A stretch of DNA of 64,000 bases from Diaphorobacter aerolatus (GCF_014489535.1 NZ_CP060783.1:3989501-4053500); one strand, 5' to 3'; shown: positions 1-11,236, numbered from the stretch's first letter. Notes: generated by a model not told the origin, from the letters alone. Numbers and translations: made by a program.

Positions 1-1
1 C

Positions 2-706
2 TATGCCGAATGGTGCGTTGCGCCAGTCGCGCAGTGTCTGCCGGTGCCCGAGGGTTTCAGCGACGTCGAGGCGGCGTCTCTGCCCGAGACCTTCTTCACG
101 GTATGGAGCAACGTGTTCGACCGAGGCCATCTGGCTGCGGGCGAGACCTTGCTGATCCAGGGCGGCAGCAGCGGCATTGGTGTGACGGCGATCCAGCTCG
201 GCAAGGCCTTTGGTGCCACCGTGATCGTGACTGCCGGAAGCGACGAGAAGTGCCGCAACTGCCTCGAATTGGGTGCGGATTTCGCCATCAACTACAAGAC
301 CCAGGATTTCGTGGCCGAGGCGCGTCGCATCACCGGGGACAAGGGCGTGGATGTGGTGCTCGACATGGTGGCGGGCTCGTATGTCGCGCGCGAGGTGGAG
401 TGCCTGGCCGAAGATGGCCGCATCGTCATCATCGCGGTGCAGGGCGGCGTGAAGTCGGAATTCAATGCGGGTCTCGTGCTGCGCAAACGGCTGACCATCA
501 CCGGCTCGACCCTGCGTCCGCGTTCCGGGGCTTTCAAGGCTGCGATTGCCAGGGCGTTGCGTGACAAGGTCTGGCCGCTGCTTGCCTCAGGCAAGGTGCG
601 GCCCGTGATCCACAGCACCTTCGCTGCGGAAGATGCAGCCAAGGCGCACGAACTCATGGAATCCAATCAACATACAGGCAAGATCGTTTTGACTTGGGAT
701 ATATGA
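2..706 (+). CDS. NAD(P)H:quinone oxidoreductase, zinc-less MDR family (5' end missing)
   Basis: C-terminal about 234 codons of a medium-chain dehydrogenase/reductase of the quinone oxidoreductase type; the reading frame is open to the first base, so the N-terminus lies outside the window. The glycine-rich nucleotide loop ([19 protein letters not shown]) is followed by a run typical of QOR/crotonyl-CoA-reductase-like enzymes ([13 protein letters not shown]). No structural-zinc cysteine cluster is seen in the part present. Known members reduce quinones or enals with NADPH; the substrate here cannot be told. Its TGA overlaps the tpiA ATG (ATGA), so the two are probably translationally coupled. 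Confidence 0.85.
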   Translation, partial: YAEWCVAPVAQCLPVPEGFSDVEAASLPETFFTVWSNVFDRGHLAAGETLLIQGGSSGIGVTAIQLGKAFGATVIVTAGSDEKCRNCLELGADFAINYKTQDFVAEARRITGDKGVDVVLDMVAGSYVAREVECLAEDGRIVIIAVQGGVKSEFNAGLVLRKRLTITGSTLRPRSGAFKAAIARALRDKVWPLLASGKVRPVIHSTFAAEDAAKAHELMESNQHTGKIVLTWDI

Positions 707-1452
707 ACAACAAGAAACTCATCGCCGGTAACTGGAAAATGAATGGTGGCCTGGCTGCCAATGCGGCGCTGCTGAACGCGCTGAACGAGGCCGTCGGTGC
801 CCGCGCGCTCTGCGACATCGCGGTGGCCGTGCCGGCTCCCTATCTCTCGCAGGTGCAGCAGCTTCTTGCCAACTCTCCGATTGCGCTGGCCGCACAGGAT
901 GTGTCGGCGCACGAGTCGGGTGCCTACACCGGAGAAATGTCGGCCGCCATGCTCAAGGAATTCGGCACGCGTTACGTGCTCGTGGGTCACTCGGAGCGCC
1001 GCCAGTACCATGGCGAGACCGATGCCGTCGTGGGTGCCAAGGCGCAGCGCGCTCTCGCCGCTGGCATCACGCCGATTGTCTGCGTGGGTGAGACGCTGGC
1101 CGAGCGCGAAGATGGCAAGACCGAGGCGGTCGTCAAGCGCCAACTGGCCGCTGCCATCCATGCAGTCACGCATTGCGTGAGCGAAATCGTTGTGGCCTAC
1201 GAGCCCGTCTGGGCCATCGGCACGGGCAAGACGGCCACGCCCGAGCAGGCGCAGCAGGTACACGCGGTGTTGCGCGCCCAGTTGGCGGCGGCTTCGCAAA
1301 AGGCGGACGTCATCAAGCTGCTGTACGGTGGCAGCATGAATGCGGCGAACGCGGCGGAGTTGCTCGCGCAGCCAGATATCGATGGAGGTCTGGTCGGCGG
1401 CGCTTCGCTGAAGCCGGCCGACTTCCTGCAAATCATTTCCGCAGCCCAGTGA
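703..1452 (+). CDS. tpiA: Triosephosphate isomerase
   Basis: 249-residue TIM-barrel enzyme interconverting dihydroxyacetone phosphate and glyceraldehyde 3-phosphate in glycolysis and gluconeogenesis; cytosolic. All catalytic elements are visible: Lys12 in NWKMNG, His96 in GHSERR, Glu167 in [12 protein letters not shown], and the C-terminal phosphate-binding YGGSMN. The length is normal for the family. I chose the ATG at 703 over an in-frame TTG at 694 because [15 protein letters not shown] is the usual N-terminus; this start overlaps the upstream stop by 4 bp. It is followed by secG, the standard order in Burkholderiales. Confidence 0.97.
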   Translation: MNNKKLIAGNWKMNGGLAANAALLNALNEAVGARALCDIAVAVPAPYLSQVQQLLANSPIALAAQDVSAHESGAYTGEMSAAMLKEFGTRYVLVGHSERRQYHGETDAVVGAKAQRALAAGITPIVCVGETLAEREDGKTEAVVKRQLAAAIHAVTHCVSEIVVAYEPVWAIGTGKTATPEQAQQVHAVLRAQLAAASQKADVIKLLYGGSMNAANAAELLAQPDIDGGLVGGASLKPADFLQIISAAQ

Positions 1453-1498
1453 TCCGCACTGGTGACTGCAACGATCCGAACAATTTAGGAGTTTGAAC

Positions 1499-1881
1499 AT
1501 GGGTATGGTTGTCAACATTATTCTTGCGGTGCAGATCCTATCCGCGCTCGGCATGATCGGTCTGATCCTCGTGCAGCATGGCAAGGGCGCCGACATGGGC
1601 GCGGCCTTTGGCAGCGGCAGTTCGGGCAGTCTGTTTGGAGCGTCGGGTAGCGCCAACTTCCTGTCGCGCTCGACCGCAGCGCTGGCCACGGTGTTTTTCG
1701 TATCGACGCTGGCCCTGGCTTATTTCGGAAACGCGCGCAGCGCGGGCACGGGCAGCGTGCTGGAAGGCCCGGCCGCTTCGATTCCTGCGGCAGTGCCCGC
1801 GAGTGCCGCGTCGGCTCCCGCCTCCGCAGTGGTGCCCCGGCGGTGCCAGCCTCTGGTGCTGCTGAAATTCCGAAAAACTAA
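1499..1881 (+). CDS. secG: Preprotein translocase subunit SecG (apparent frameshift near the C-terminus)
   Basis: Small inner-membrane subunit of SecYEG. Two hydrophobic segments (about residues 3-23 and 53-75) flank the conserved QHGKGADMGAAFGSGSSGSLFG loop. Past the second helix comes an Ala/Pro-rich tail. In the given sequence the frame runs on through the tRNA promoter region, which is not credible. Adding one C to the run at 1835-1838 restores a tail ending AAEIPKN with stop at 1879-1881, for 127 residues in total. I read this as a sequencing undercall. A good ribosome site (TTTAGGAG) precedes the ATG. Confidence 0.88.
1835..1838 (+). other. Frameshift site in secG (C run one base short)
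   Basis: The codon phase before this C4 run differs by one from the phase that gives the normal SecG ending. A fifth C restores a continuous frame (VVPPAVPASGAAEIPKN). Most likely a homopolymer error in the assembly. Confidence 0.75.
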
Positions 1882-2004
1882 AAAGACTTCGAAAAATCCT
1901 GCTCTCTTTGTTGTTGCAGGGTTTTTCCGGAGTAGAATCGCGCTCTGTCTGGAAAGCCAAAACCCCTCACACGGGTTCCTCATGCCATCCGGACACAGTC
2001 AAAA

Positions 2005-2089
2005 GCCGTCGTGGTGAAATTGGTAGACACGCTATCTTGAGGGGGTAGTGGCGAAAGCTGTGCGAGTTCGAGTCTCGCCGACGGCACCA
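2005..2089 (+). tRNA. leuU: tRNA-Leu (anticodon GAG)
   Basis: An 85-nt class II tRNA with encoded CCA. The acceptor arms GCCGTCG and CGACGGC pair perfectly; the D-arm AATTGGTAGACACG, the anticodon stem CTATC/GGTAG with loop TTGAGGG (anticodon GAG), a long variable arm, and the T-arm GCGAGTTCGAGTCTCGC are all present. It closely resembles bacterial tRNA-Leu(GAG), which decodes CUC/CUU. Its position between secG and nuoA is typical of Burkholderiales. Confidence 0.97.
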
Positions 2090-2164
2090 ATACACAAAGA
2101 CCAACCCAGGCTTGTCCGGCAAGCGGCAAGTCTGGGTTTTGGACTTCTGCGGTGAGCGCCTCCG

Positions 2165-2524
2165 ATGAACCTCGATCAATACCTCCCCGTCCTCTTGTTC
2201 ATCCTGGTGGGGATCTCCGTAGGCGTCATACCTCTGGCTTTGGGGTATGTTCTGGGCCCCAATCGCCCTGACGCTGCAAAAAACTCCCCCTATGAATGCG
2301 GCTTTGAGGCCTTCGATGACGCCCGAATGAAGTTCGACGTGCGTTATTACCTCGTCGCCATTCTCTTCATCCTGTTTGATCTGGAAATCGCCTTTCTTTT
2401 CCCGTGGGCGGTGACTCTGCAGGACGTCGGCATGACAGGATTTGTGGCAGTGCTGGTCTTTCTGGCCATTCTGGTCGTGGGTTTTGCCTACGAGTGGAAA
2501 AAAGGCGCTCTGGACTGGGAATAA
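2165..2524 (+). CDS. nuoA: NADH-quinone oxidoreductase subunit A
   Basis: 119-residue membrane subunit of complex I with three transmembrane segments (about residues 8-30, 60-82 and 88-110). The family signature [22 protein letters not shown] lies between the first and second helices; this cytoplasmic loop contributes to the quinone-site region. First gene of the 14-gene nuo operon, 75 bp after the tRNA, so the operon promoter should lie in or just upstream of the tRNA gene or in that gap. Confidence 0.97.
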   Translation: MNLDQYLPVLLFILVGISVGVIPLALGYVLGPNRPDAAKNSPYECGFEAFDDARMKFDVRYYLVAILFILFDLEIAFLFPWAVTLQDVGMTGFVAVLVFLAILVVGFAYEWKKGALDWE

Positions 2525-2548
2525 CCGGTCGCAACAAGGACAAACACG

Positions 2549-3028
2549 ATGATTGAAGGTGTGATGAGCAAAGGCTTTGTCACCACGAGCTATGACTCCG
2601 TGGTGAACTGGGCCAAGACCGGATCGATTTGGCCGATGACATTCGGCCTCGCCTGTTGCGCGGTGGAGATGATGCACGCCGCTGCCGCGCGTTACGACAT
2701 CGGCCGCTTCGGCGCCGAGGTGTTCCGCGCCAGTCCGCGCCACTCCGATTTGATGATCGTCGCCGGTACCCTGTGCAACAAGATGGCACCCGCCATGCGC
2801 AAGGTGTATGACCAGATGTCCGAGCCGCGCTGGGTGATCTCCATGGGTTCGTGCGCGAATGGCGGCGGCTACTACCACTACAGCTATTCCGTGGTGCGTG
2901 GCTGCGACCGCATCGTGCCGGTGGATGTTTACGTGCCAGGCTGCCCTCCAACGGCCGAAGCGCTGATCTACGGCATCATCCAGCTGCAGCAGAAAATCCG
3001 CCGCACGCACACCATTGCCCGCGTCTGA
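2549..3028 (+). CDS. nuoB: NADH-quinone oxidoreductase subunit B (N2 cluster)
   Basis: 159-residue hydrophilic subunit carrying iron-sulfur cluster N2, the last electron carrier before quinone. The four ligands are visible as adjacent Cys36-Cys37 ([10 protein letters not shown]), Cys102 ([11 protein letters not shown]) and Cys132 ([11 protein letters not shown]). It follows nuoA by 24 bp. A second in-frame ATG five codons downstream (MSKGFV) is a possible alternative start. Confidence 0.97.
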   Translation: MIEGVMSKGFVTTSYDSVVNWAKTGSIWPMTFGLACCAVEMMHAAAARYDIGRFGAEVFRASPRHSDLMIVAGTLCNKMAPAMRKVYDQMSEPRWVISMGSCANGGGYYHYSYSVVRGCDRIVPVDVYVPGCPPTAEALIYGIIQLQQKIRRTHTIARV

Positions 3029-3038
3029 GAAGGTGCAC

Positions 3039-3647
3039 ATGACTGTCAACGCAATTCATCCTGAAATCCTGAAGGACAACCTCGCCTCTGTCATGGGCGA
3101 CAAGGTGCGTTCCGTGAAGGTGACGCTCGACGAAGTGACGATCGAGGTGTCGGCGGAACACTATGTCGACGTGATGCGGCTTTTGCACGAGGCTGCGGGC
3201 TGCAGGTTCGAGGTTCTGCTGGATCTGTGCGGCGTGGACTATTCGGCCTACGCCGGTGTGGGCACCGATGGCCCGCGTTTTGCCGTCGTGTCGCATTTGC
3301 TGTCCATCAGCCTGAACCAGCGCGTGCGCGTGCGCGTGTTCTGCGCCGATGATGATTTCCCGGTGCTACCCACGGTCTCCGATATCTGGAGCGGTGCCAA
3401 CTGGTTCGAGCGCGAAGCCTTCGACCTCTTTGGCATCGTGTTCGACGGGCATGAAGACCTGCGCCGCATTCTCACGGACTACGGCTTCATCGGTCACCCG
3501 TTCCGCAAGGATTTCCCGGTTTCCGGTCATGTCGAGATGCGCTACGACGCCGAGGCGGCCCGCGTGGTCTACCAGCCGGTGACGATCGAGCCTCGCGAAA
3601 TCACGCCGCGCATCATCCGGGAAGACAATTACGGAGGCCTGCACTGA
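3039..3647 (+). CDS. nuoC: NADH-quinone oxidoreductase subunit C
   Basis: 202-residue 30-kDa subunit of the connecting module of complex I. The family signature runs through about residues 118-155 ([33 protein letters not shown] region, with the ERE.FD.GI core) and continues to GHPFRKDFP. NuoC is a separate gene, not fused to NuoD as in enterobacteria. Start chosen at ATG 3039, 10 bp after nuoB, rather than the upstream in-frame ATG that overlaps nuoB. A terminator-like hairpin follows the stop codon. Confidence 0.96.
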   Translation: MTVNAIHPEILKDNLASVMGDKVRSVKVTLDEVTIEVSAEHYVDVMRLLHEAAGCRFEVLLDLCGVDYSAYAGVGTDGPRFAVVSHLLSISLNQRVRVRVFCADDDFPVLPTVSDIWSGANWFEREAFDLFGIVFDGHEDLRRILTDYGFIGHPFRKDFPVSGHVEMRYDAEAARVVYQPVTIEPREITPRIIREDNYGGLH

Positions 3648-3649
3648 GA

Positions 3650-3669
3650 GGCGCCCTGGGCGCCTTTTT
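3650..3669 (+). terminator. Terminator-like hairpin between nuoC and nuoD
   Basis: GGCGCC-CTG-GGCGCC followed directly by TTTTT, in the 33-bp gap between nuoC and nuoD. The form is that of a short rho-independent terminator: 6-bp all-GC stem and a U tract. Since nuoD-N have no other obvious promoter, full termination here is unlikely; partial attenuation or mRNA 3'-end protection is more plausible. Confidence 0.55.
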
Positions 3670-3680
3670 GACGGAAGAAC

Positions 3681-4934
3681 ATGCCTGAAATCAAGAACTA
3701 TTCCCTGAACTTTGGACCGCAGCATCCGGCGGCGCACGGCGTGCTGCGCCTGGTGCTGGAGCTGGACGGCGAAGTCGTGCAACGTGCCGACCCGCATATC
3801 GGCCTGCTGCACCGCGCTACCGAAAAGCTGGCTGAAAGCAAGACCTACATCCAGTCGCTGCCCTACATGGACCGACTGGATTACTGCTCGATGATGTGCA
3901 ACGAGCACGCCTACTGCCTGGCCATCGAGAAGCTGCTCGGCATCGACGTGCCGATTCGCGCGCAATACATCCGCGTGATGTACTCCGAAATCACGCGCAT
4001 CATGAATCACTTGATGTGGCTGGGCTCGTCGGGCAATGATGCGGGCAGTTCCACGATCCTGATCTACACGTTCCGCGAACGTGAGGATCTGATGGACATG
4101 TACGAAGCGGTGTCGGGTGCGCGCATGCACGCGGCCTATTTCCGTCCGGGCGGTGTCTACCGCGACCTGCCGGAATCCATGCCGCAGTACAAGGCCAGCA
4201 AGATTCGCAACGCGCGTGCCATCGAGGAAATCAACAAGAACCGTCAGGGCACGCTGCTCGATTTCATCGACGATTTCACGGCCCGCTTCCCGAAGAATTG
4301 CGACGAGTACGAAACCCTGCTCACCGACAACCGCATCTGGAAGCAGCGCAATGTGGACATCGGCGTGGTCAGCGCCGAGCGCGCCATGAACCTCGGCCTG
4401 ACCGGTCCGATGCTGCGTGCATCCGGCGTGCCATGGGACATGCGCAAGTCGCAGCCCTATGAAGTCTATGACCGCATGGATTTCGACGTGCCGGTGGGCA
4501 CCAAGGGCGACTGCTATGACCGCTACCTGGTGCGCGTGCAGGAGATGCGTGAATCCAACCGCATCATCAAGCAGTGCGTCGACTGGCTCAAGGCCAATCC
4601 CGGCCCGGTCATCACCGACAACCACAAGATTGCGCCGCCCGATCGCGAAGGCATGAAGAGCAACATGGAGGACCTGATCCACCATTTCAAGCTGTTCACC
4701 GAAGGCTTTCACGTGCCCGAGGGCGAGGCCTATGCGTCTGTCGAGCACCCCAAGGGCGAGTTCGGCATTTATTTGGTGAGCGACGGGGCCAACAAGCCTT
4801 ATCGCCTGAAGATCCGTCCACCAGGATTCGCGCATCTGTCCGCCATGGACGAGATGTGCCGCGGCCACATGCTGGCCGACGCTGTGATGGTGCTGAGCAC
4901 CCTGGACATCGTGTTTGGAGACGTTGACCGATGA
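3681..4934 (+). CDS. nuoD: NADH-quinone oxidoreductase subunit D
   Basis: 417-residue 49-kDa subunit that forms the quinone-binding pocket with NuoB; related to the large subunit of NiFe hydrogenases. Conserved blocks include [21 protein letters not shown] near the N-terminus, [14 protein letters not shown], and a C-terminus rich in the [10 protein letters not shown] and [13 protein letters not shown] motifs. Length is typical. The stop overlaps the nuoE ATG by 4 bp. Confidence 0.98.
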   Translation: MPEIKNYSLNFGPQHPAAHGVLRLVLELDGEVVQRADPHIGLLHRATEKLAESKTYIQSLPYMDRLDYCSMMCNEHAYCLAIEKLLGIDVPIRAQYIRVMYSEITRIMNHLMWLGSSGNDAGSSTILIYTFREREDLMDMYEAVSGARMHAAYFRPGGVYRDLPESMPQYKASKIRNARAIEEINKNRQGTLLDFIDDFTARFPKNCDEYETLLTDNRIWKQRNVDIGVVSAERAMNLGLTGPMLRASGVPWDMRKSQPYEVYDRMDFDVPVGTKGDCYDRYLVRVQEMRESNRIIKQCVDWLKANPGPVITDNHKIAPPDREGMKSNMEDLIHHFKLFTEGFHVPEGEAYASVEHPKGEFGIYLVSDGANKPYRLKIRPPGFAHLSAMDEMCRGHMLADAVMVLSTLDIVFGDVDR

Positions 4935-5422
4935 TTACCGAAGCGACCAAAGAACGCTTTGCGCGTGAGGTGGCCAAGTACCCGGCCGACCAGAAGCAGT
5001 CCGCCGTCATGGCGTGCCTGTCCATCGTGCAACAGGAGCAGGGCTGGGTGAGCGCCGAGAGCGAAGCCGTGATTGCCGAAGTCCTCGGCATGCCCGAGAT
5101 CGCGGTGCACGAAGTCACCACCTTCTACAACATGTACAACCAGCAGCCCGTTGGCAAGTACAAGCTGAACGTCTGCACCAACCTGCCTTGCCAGTTGCGC
5201 GACGGCTACAAGGCGCTGCATCACCTTGAGCACCGTCTGGGCATCAAGATGGGCGAGACCACGGCGGACGGCATGTTCACACTGCAGCAGTCCGAATGTC
5301 TTGGCGCCTGCGCCGACTCGCCCGTGATGCTGGTGAACGACCGCTGCATGTGCAGCTTCATGAGCAACGAAAAGCTTGACGAGCTGATTGACGGCCTGAA
5401 GGCTGCGGAGGGCAGGGCATGA
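4931..5422 (+). CDS. nuoE: NADH-quinone oxidoreductase subunit E
   Basis: 163-residue 24-kDa subunit with the N1a [2Fe-2S] cluster, part of the NADH dehydrogenase module. The thioredoxin-like domain shows all four ligands: Cys82 and Cys87 in [11 protein letters not shown], Cys123 and Cys127 in [11 protein letters not shown]. The upstream helical region ([17 protein letters not shown]) is typical. Overlaps nuoD and nuoF by 4 bp each, suggesting tight coupling of the DEF block. Confidence 0.97.
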   Translation: MITEATKERFAREVAKYPADQKQSAVMACLSIVQQEQGWVSAESEAVIAEVLGMPEIAVHEVTTFYNMYNQQPVGKYKLNVCTNLPCQLRDGYKALHHLEHRLGIKMGETTADGMFTLQQSECLGACADSPVMLVNDRCMCSFMSNEKLDELIDGLKAAEGRA

Positions 5423-6774
5423 ATACCAGTGCGGCAGCCAATGCAGTCCTGAACAAGTTCGCCGCCAGCGGGGTCGAGACCTGTTTTCATGATCGCCACA
5501 TCAATCCGCAGATCTATGCGGACCTGAACGGCAGCAACTGGTCCATCAAGGACTACGAGGCGCGCGGCGGCTATGTCGCGCTGCGCAAGCTGCTCGGCAA
5601 GGACGGCGGCGAAGGTCTCACGCAGGATCAGGTCATCGCCACGATGAAGGAAAGCGGTCTGCGTGGGCGTGGCGGCGCAGGTTTTCCGACTGGCCTCAAG
5701 TGGAGCTTCATGCCGCGCCAGTTCCCGGGTCAGAAGCATCTCGTCTGCAATTCGGACGAGGGTGAGCCGGGCACCTGCAAGGACCGCGACATCCTGATGT
5801 TCAACCCCCACATCGTCATCGAAGGCATGATCATTGCCGCTTACGCGATGGGCATCTCGGTGGGTTACAACTACATCCACGGCGAAATCTTCCAGGTCTA
5901 CGAACGCTTCGAGGCGGCCCTGGAAGAGGCGCGTGCCGCCGGATATCTCGGCGACAACATCCTGGGCAGCAGCTACAGCTTCCAGTTGCATGCGCACCAT
6001 GGTTTCGGCGCGTATATCTGCGGCGAGGAAACCGCGCTGCTCGAATCGCTCGAAGGCAAGAAGGGCCAGCCGCGCTTCAAGCCGCCGTTTCCGGCCAGCT
6101 TCGGTCTGTACGGCAAGCCGACGACCATCAACAACACCGAAACATTCGCGGCCGTGCCGTGGATCATCCGCAATGGCGGTCAGGCCTACCTCGAATGCGG
6201 CAAGCCCAACAACGGCGGCACCAAGATTTTCTCGGTGAGCGGCGACGTGAACCTGCCCGGCAACTACGAAGTTCCGATGGGCACGCCGTTCGGCAAACTG
6301 CTCGAGCTCGCTGGCGGTGTTCGCACCGGTCGCACGCTCAAGGCCGTGATCCCCGGGGGATCATCGTCACCCGTGCTGCCTGCCAACATCATGATGGACT
6401 GCACGATGGACTATGACTCCATCTCCAAGGCCGGCTCGATGCTGGGCTCGGGCGCGGTGATCGTGATGGACGACTCGCGCGACATGGTCGAGAGCCTGCT
6501 GCGCCTGTCGTACTTCTATCAGCACGAGTCCTGCGGCCAGTGCACGCCATGCCGTGAAGGCACGGGCTGGCTGTGGCGCGTGGTGAACCGCATTCAGCAC
6601 GGCGAGGGCCGTCCGGAAGATATCGAGTTGCTGGATTCGGTGTCGGTGAACATCATGGGGCGCACGATCTGCGCGCTGGGCGATGCGGCTGCGATGCCGG
6701 TTCGCGCCATGATCAAACATTTCCGTCATGAGTTTGAAGCGAAGATCCAGAACGCTTCCAAGCAGGCTGCATAG
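5419..6774 (+). CDS. nuoF: NADH-quinone oxidoreductase subunit F (FMN and NADH binding)
   Basis: 451-residue 51-kDa subunit that binds NADH, FMN and the N3 [4Fe-4S] cluster and accepts the hydride. Visible motifs: [16 protein letters not shown] (NADH-binding glycine loop), [14 protein letters not shown] (FMN site), [15 protein letters not shown] plus a later Cys in GRTICALGD (N3 ligands). Length and order are normal; its 5' end overlaps nuoE. Confidence 0.98.
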   Translation: MNTSAAANAVLNKFAASGVETCFHDRHINPQIYADLNGSNWSIKDYEARGGYVALRKLLGKDGGEGLTQDQVIATMKESGLRGRGGAGFPTGLKWSFMPRQFPGQKHLVCNSDEGEPGTCKDRDILMFNPHIVIEGMIIAAYAMGISVGYNYIHGEIFQVYERFEAALEEARAAGYLGDNILGSSYSFQLHAHHGFGAYICGEETALLESLEGKKGQPRFKPPFPASFGLYGKPTTINNTETFAAVPWIIRNGGQAYLECGKPNNGGTKIFSVSGDVNLPGNYEVPMGTPFGKLLELAGGVRTGRTLKAVIPGGSSSPVLPANIMMDCTMDYDSISKAGSMLGSGAVIVMDDSRDMVESLLRLSYFYQHESCGQCTPCREGTGWLWRVVNRIQHGEGRPEDIELLDSVSVNIMGRTICALGDAAAMPVRAMIKHFRHEFEAKIQNASKQAA

Positions 6775-6797
6775 CCGCCGGATCGCGAGAAAAGCAT

Positions 6798-8929
6798 ATG
6801 GTTGAAATTGAACTGGACGGTAAGAAGGTCGAGGTCACGGAAGGCAGCATGATCATGCATGCCGCCGAGAAGGCCGGTACCTATATCCCGCACTTCTGCT
6901 ACCACAAGAAGCTGTCGATTGCGGCCAACTGCCGCATGTGTCTCGTGGATGTCGAAAAGGCCCGAAAGCCATGCCCGCTTGCGCCACGCCGGTGACGCAG
7001 GGCATGATCGTTCGCACCAAGAGCGACAAGGCGATCACGGCTCAGCAGTCCGTGATGGAATTCCTGCTGATCAATCACCCGCTCGACTGCCCGATCTGCG
7101 ATCAGGGCGGTGAATGCCAGTTGCAGGATCTGGCCGTCGGTTACGGCGGCAGCACATCGCGCTACGAAGAAGAAAAGCGCGTGGTGCCGGTCAAGGACGT
7201 CGGTCCGCTGATTTCCATGCAGGAAATGACGCGCTGCATCCACTGCACCCGTTGCGTGCGCTTCGGCCAGGAGGTGGCCGGTGTCATGGAACTCGGCATG
7301 ATCAACCGTGGCGAGCATTCCGAAATCACCACGGTGCTGGGCGACACGGTGGATTCCGAACTCTCTGGCAACATGATCGACATCTGCCCGGTCGGCGCGC
7401 TCACGAGCAAGCCGTTCCGCTACAGTGCCCGCACGTGGGAACTGTCGCGCCGCAAGTCGGTGTCTCCGCACGATTCCAACGGTGCCAACCTGATCGTCCA
7501 GGTCAAGAACCACAAGGTCATGCGCGTCGTTCCCTTCGAGAACGAAGACGTCAACGAGTGCTGGATTGCCGACCGCGACCGTTTCTCGTATGAAGCGCTG
7601 AACAGCGAAGACCGACTCACGAAGCCCATGCTCAAGCAGGGCGGTCAGTGGAAGGAAGTCGATTGGCAGACCGCGCTCGAGTACGTGGCCAACGGCCTGC
7701 GTGGCATCAAGAGCGATCACGGTGCAAACAGCATCGGCGCTCTGGTAAGCCCGCACAGCACGCTGGAGGAGCTGTATCTCGCCGGTGCGCTCATGCGCGG
7801 TCTGGGCAGCGACAACATCGACCATCGCCTGCGCAATGCCGAATTCGCGAAGAGCGAAGGCGTGCACTGGCTCGGTACCTCGATTGCTTCGTTGTCTGCT
7901 CTGCAATCGGTACTCGTGGTGGGTTCGAACCTGCGCAAGGATCATCCGCTGTTTGCGCAGCGCATCCGCCAGGCCACGCGCAAGGGCTGCGCCGTGAATG
8001 CGATCAACGCCACGGTGTATGACTGGGCCATGCCCGTGTCGCAGGCCATCGTGGCACCGGCCGCGCTCTGGAGCGACGCGCTCGCGCAGATCGTCGCCGC
8101 CATCGCCGCAGAAAAATCCATGCCGACACCGATTGCCGTCGAAGGTGTGAGCGAAGGCGCGCGTGCCGTGGCTGCGTCGCTGCTGTCCGGCGAGCGCAAG
8201 GCAATCCTGCTCGGCAACGCCGCCGCGCACCACACCAACGCCTCCAACCTGCTGGCACTGGCGCAATGGATTGGCGCGAACACCGGTGCATCCGTCGGTT
8301 ACCTGACCGAAGCCGCCAACACCGTGGGCGCGCAGTGGGTTCAGGCCGAACCGCAGCAAGATGGCCTGAACGCCGGCCAGATGCTGCGAGGTGCGCTCAA
8401 GGCCGTGCTGCTGCTGAACACCGAACCCGAGTTCGATTCGGCGCTGGGCGCAGAGGCAAAAGCCGCCTTGAACAATGCGCAGATGGTCGTGACCATGAGC
8501 CCGTTCAAGGCCAACATGGAGTTCTCCGACGTCCTGCTGCCCATCGCGCCATTCAGCGAAACCGCTGGTTCGTTCGTGAACGCCGAGGGCCGCCTGCAGA
8601 GCTTCCACGCCGTGGTCAAGCCCGCTGGTGATGCACGTCCCGCATGGAAGGTGCTGCGCGTGCTGGGCAATCTCATGGATCTGCAGGACATGAACTACGA
8701 GACCTCGCAGGACGTGCTTGCACGCATCACGGGCAGGCAGCCTGGCGAGACCACCCAGGTGCCCGCCGAGGCGCTCAGCAACGCCACCTCTGCGTCGCTG
8801 CAGGCTTCGGGTGTTGCTGGCGAGCCGAGCGTTGCGAGCATCTACCAACTGGACAGCCTGGTGCGCCGCGCGCCATCGCTGCAACTGACGGCTGACGGTC
8901 GTGCAGCGCTGAAGGGAGCAGCCCAATGA
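6798..8929 (+). CDS. nuoG: NADH-quinone oxidoreductase subunit G (one apparent frameshift)
   Basis: 75-kDa iron-sulfur subunit of complex I. The N-terminal ferredoxin-like domain carries the N1b ligands (PHFCYH, NCRMC), followed by [14 protein letters not shown], the [14 protein letters not shown]4/N5 region and a molybdopterin-oxidoreductase-like body. In this sequence the frame breaks at the C run 6961-6963: the first frame stops soon after as KPCPLAPRR, while the second reads [12 protein letters not shown]. One extra C gives [14 protein letters not shown] and a 710-residue protein of normal length. This almost certainly is a base-calling error, as the operon is otherwise complete. Confidence 0.95.
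6961..6963 (+). other. Frameshift site in nuoG (C run one base short)
   Basis: Reading phase changes here by one base. Restoring a fourth C joins the N1b domain to the rest of NuoG through the expected Cys-containing MPACATPV segment. Confidence 0.85.
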
Positions 8930-10002
8930 TCGACGCAATCTACAACGGCGGTCTGAATGCCATCAATGCGGGCTGGTGGACGGCCGTGGTCTGGCCGGTG
9001 CTCTGGATTCTCATCAAGATCGTCTGCATCGTGGCCCCCTTGATGGGCGCCGTTGCCTACCTGACGCTCTGGGAGCGCAAGCTGCTCGGTTTCATGCAGA
9101 TCCGTTTCGGCCCCAACCGCGTGGGCCCCATGGGCCTGCTGCAACCATTGGCCGACGGCTTGAAACTGCTGACCAAGGAACTGATTCAGCCGACCGCTGC
9201 GGCCAAGGGTCTGTTCTATCTTGGCCCGATCATGGCGATCATGCCCGCGCTCGCGGCCTGGGTCGCGATTCCGTTCGGGCCCGACGTGGCACTCGCCAAC
9301 GTGAATGCCGGTCTACTGCTGATCATGGCGATCACGTCGATCGAGGTCTACGGCGTGATCATCGCGGGCTGGTCGTCCAATTCCAAGTACGCCTTCCTCG
9401 GTGCGTTGCGCGCATCGGCGCAGATGGTGTCCTATGAAATCGCCATGGGTTTCTGCTTCCTGGTGGTGATCATGGTGTCCGGTTCGATGAACCTGACCGA
9501 GATCGTCCTGGGTCAATCGCAGGGCCGCTTCGCGAGCATGGGCGCGAGCGTCCTGTCGTGGAACTGGCTGCCGCTGCTGCCGATCTTCATCGTCTACCTG
9601 ATCTCGTCGGTCGCCGAAACCAACCGTCACCCGTTCGACGTGGTGGAAGGCGAGGCGGAAATCGTCGCCGGTCACATGGTCGAGTATTCGGGCATGGGCT
9701 TCGCGGTGTTCTTCCTGGCCGAATACGCGAGCATGTGGCTCGTGTCCATCCTTGCCGTGATCATGTTCCTCGGCGGCTGGTTGCCACCGTTCGATTTCCT
9801 GGGCTTCATCCCCGGCTGGATCTGGCTGGCGGTCAAGACCTTCCTCGTGGTGTCCATGTTCATCTGGATCCGCGCTACCTTCCCGCGCTTTCGCTATGAC
9901 CAGATCATGCGTCTGGGCTGGAAGATCTTCATCCCGGTGACACTCATCTGGCTGCTCGTGATTGCAGGCTGGTTGCTGTCGCCCTGGAATATCTGGAAAT
10001 AA
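8926..10002 (+). CDS. nuoH: NADH-quinone oxidoreductase subunit H
   Basis: 358-residue multi-helix membrane subunit that links the quinone site to the proton-pumping arm. Conserved [19 protein letters not shown] follows the first helix; the acidic loop [27 protein letters not shown] region is also intact. About eight hydrophobic segments. The start overlaps the nuoG stop (ATGA). Confidence 0.98.
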   Translation: MIDAIYNGGLNAINAGWWTAVVWPVLWILIKIVCIVAPLMGAVAYLTLWERKLLGFMQIRFGPNRVGPMGLLQPLADGLKLLTKELIQPTAAAKGLFYLGPIMAIMPALAAWVAIPFGPDVALANVNAGLLLIMAITSIEVYGVIIAGWSSNSKYAFLGALRASAQMVSYEIAMGFCFLVVIMVSGSMNLTEIVLGQSQGRFASMGASVLSWNWLPLLPIFIVYLISSVAETNRHPFDVVEGEAEIVAGHMVEYSGMGFAVFFLAEYASMWLVSILAVIMFLGGWLPPFDFLGFIPGWIWLAVKTFLVVSMFIWIRATFPRFRYDQIMRLGWKIFIPVTLIWLLVIAGWLLSPWNIWK

Positions 10003-10014
10003 GCGGGGATAGAC

Positions 10015-10530
10015 ATGACTACCGTTACTGCTCCTGCGTCTAATTTCTCCATCAAGGATTTCTTCAAGAGCTTCATGCTCGTGGAGCTGGTCAAGGGCAT
10101 GGCGCTGACTGGCCGCTACACCTTCCGTCGCAAGATCACGGTGCAGTTTCCTGAGGAAAAGACGCCTCTGTCGCCGCGCTTTCGTGGCCTGCACGCGCTA
10201 CGCCGTTATGAAAATGGCGAAGAGCGCTGCATTGCCTGCAAGCTGTGCGAAGCCGTTTGTCCGGCCATGGCCATCACCATCGAATCCGACGTGCGCGCCG
10301 ATGGTTCGCGTCGCACCACGCGCTATGACATCGACCTGACCAAGTGCATCTTCTGCGGCTTCTGCGAGGAAAGCTGCCCGGTGGACTCCATCGTCGAGAC
10401 CCATATCTTCGAGTACCACGGAGAAAAACGCGGCGACCTGTATTACACCAAGGACATGCTCCTGGCCGTGGGTGATCGTTATGAACCCGAGATTGCAGCT
10501 GCCAAGGGCGCAGATGCCAAGTACCGCTGA
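10015..10530 (+). CDS. nuoI: NADH-quinone oxidoreductase subunit I (two 4Fe-4S)
   Basis: 171-residue ferredoxin-type subunit with clusters N6a and N6b on the electron path to NuoB. Two complete CxxCxxCxxxCP motifs: [16 protein letters not shown] and [16 protein letters not shown]. The N-terminal amphipathic helix (about residues 10-30) is usual. Lies 12 bp after nuoH. Confidence 0.98.
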   Translation: MTTVTAPASNFSIKDFFKSFMLVELVKGMALTGRYTFRRKITVQFPEEKTPLSPRFRGLHALRRYENGEERCIACKLCEAVCPAMAITIESDVRADGSRRTTRYDIDLTKCIFCGFCEESCPVDSIVETHIFEYHGEKRGDLYYTKDMLLAVGDRYEPEIAAAKGADAKYR

Positions 10531-10564
10531 AGCGGCTCCTTGATCACAAAAGAAGATTCGATTC

Positions 10565-11236
10565 ATGGACGCCAAAACCGTTTTTTTCTACCTGTTCTCG
10601 GCAGTGCTGCTGTTCGCAGCCTTCCGCGTCATCACTGCGCGCAATCCGGTTCATGCAGTGCTCAATCTGATTCTGGCCTTCTCGCAGGCGGCTGCCATCT
10701 GGCTGCTGCTCAAGGCTGAATTCCTCGGCATCGCGCTGGTGCTGGTGTATCTGGGCGCCGTGATGGTGCTGTTCCTGTTCGTCGTGATGATGCTGGACAT
10801 CAACATCGATACCGTGCGCAAGGGCTTCTGGCGGCACTTTCCGCTGGCCGCGTTCATTGGTGCGCTGATTGCGTTTGAAATGGGTGCCGTGCTGATGACC
10901 GGCTTTCGCGGCATGGAGGAGCCCAAGGCCGCAGCCGTGGTGGTCGATGCCGCAGGCAAGGTGATCCCTTATTCGAACACCAAGGAACTGGGCAAGCTGC
11001 TCTACACCGAGTATCTGTACCCCGTCGAGATTGCCGCCGTGATCCTGCTCGTGGCGATGATTGCCGCGATTGCCCTGACGCTGCGTCAGCGCAAGGACAG
11101 CAAGGCGGTCAGCCCATCGCAGCAGATTCGCGTGCGCGCGTCTGATCGCCTGAAGGTCGTGAAGATGGATGCGGTGCAAAAACCCGTCGCTCCCGCAGCG
11201 CCGCAGGCCGAGCCGACTCCCGAGGAGAAGAAATAA
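10565..11236 (+). CDS. nuoJ: NADH-quinone oxidoreductase subunit J
   Basis: 223-residue membrane subunit with five predicted helices. The N-terminal half shows the family pattern [14 protein letters not shown] followed by [20 protein letters not shown]. The C-terminal tail of about 45 residues is charged and Ala/Pro-rich, as is common in beta-proteobacterial NuoJ. Its stop overlaps the nuoK start (TAATG). Confidence 0.97.
   Translation: MDAKTVFFYLFSAVLLFAAFRVITARNPVHAVLNLILAFSQAAAIWLLLKAEFLGIALVLVYLGAVMVLFLFVVMMLDINIDTVRKGFWRHFPLAAFIGALIAFEMGAVLMTGFRGMEEPKAAAVVVDAAGKVIPYSNTKELGKLLYTEYLYPVEIAAVILLVAMIAAIALTLRQRKDSKAVSPSQQIRVRASDRLKVVKMDAVQKPVAPAAPQAEPTPEEKK

Noticed and set aside
6349-6363. 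GATCCCCGGGGGATC near-palindrome in nuoF
   Set aside because: Lies in the conserved IPGGSS coding segment; explained by codon choice.
6899-8938. Minus-strand 679-codon frame opposite nuoG
   Set aside because: Antisense shadow of a high-GC3 gene; composition not protein-like.
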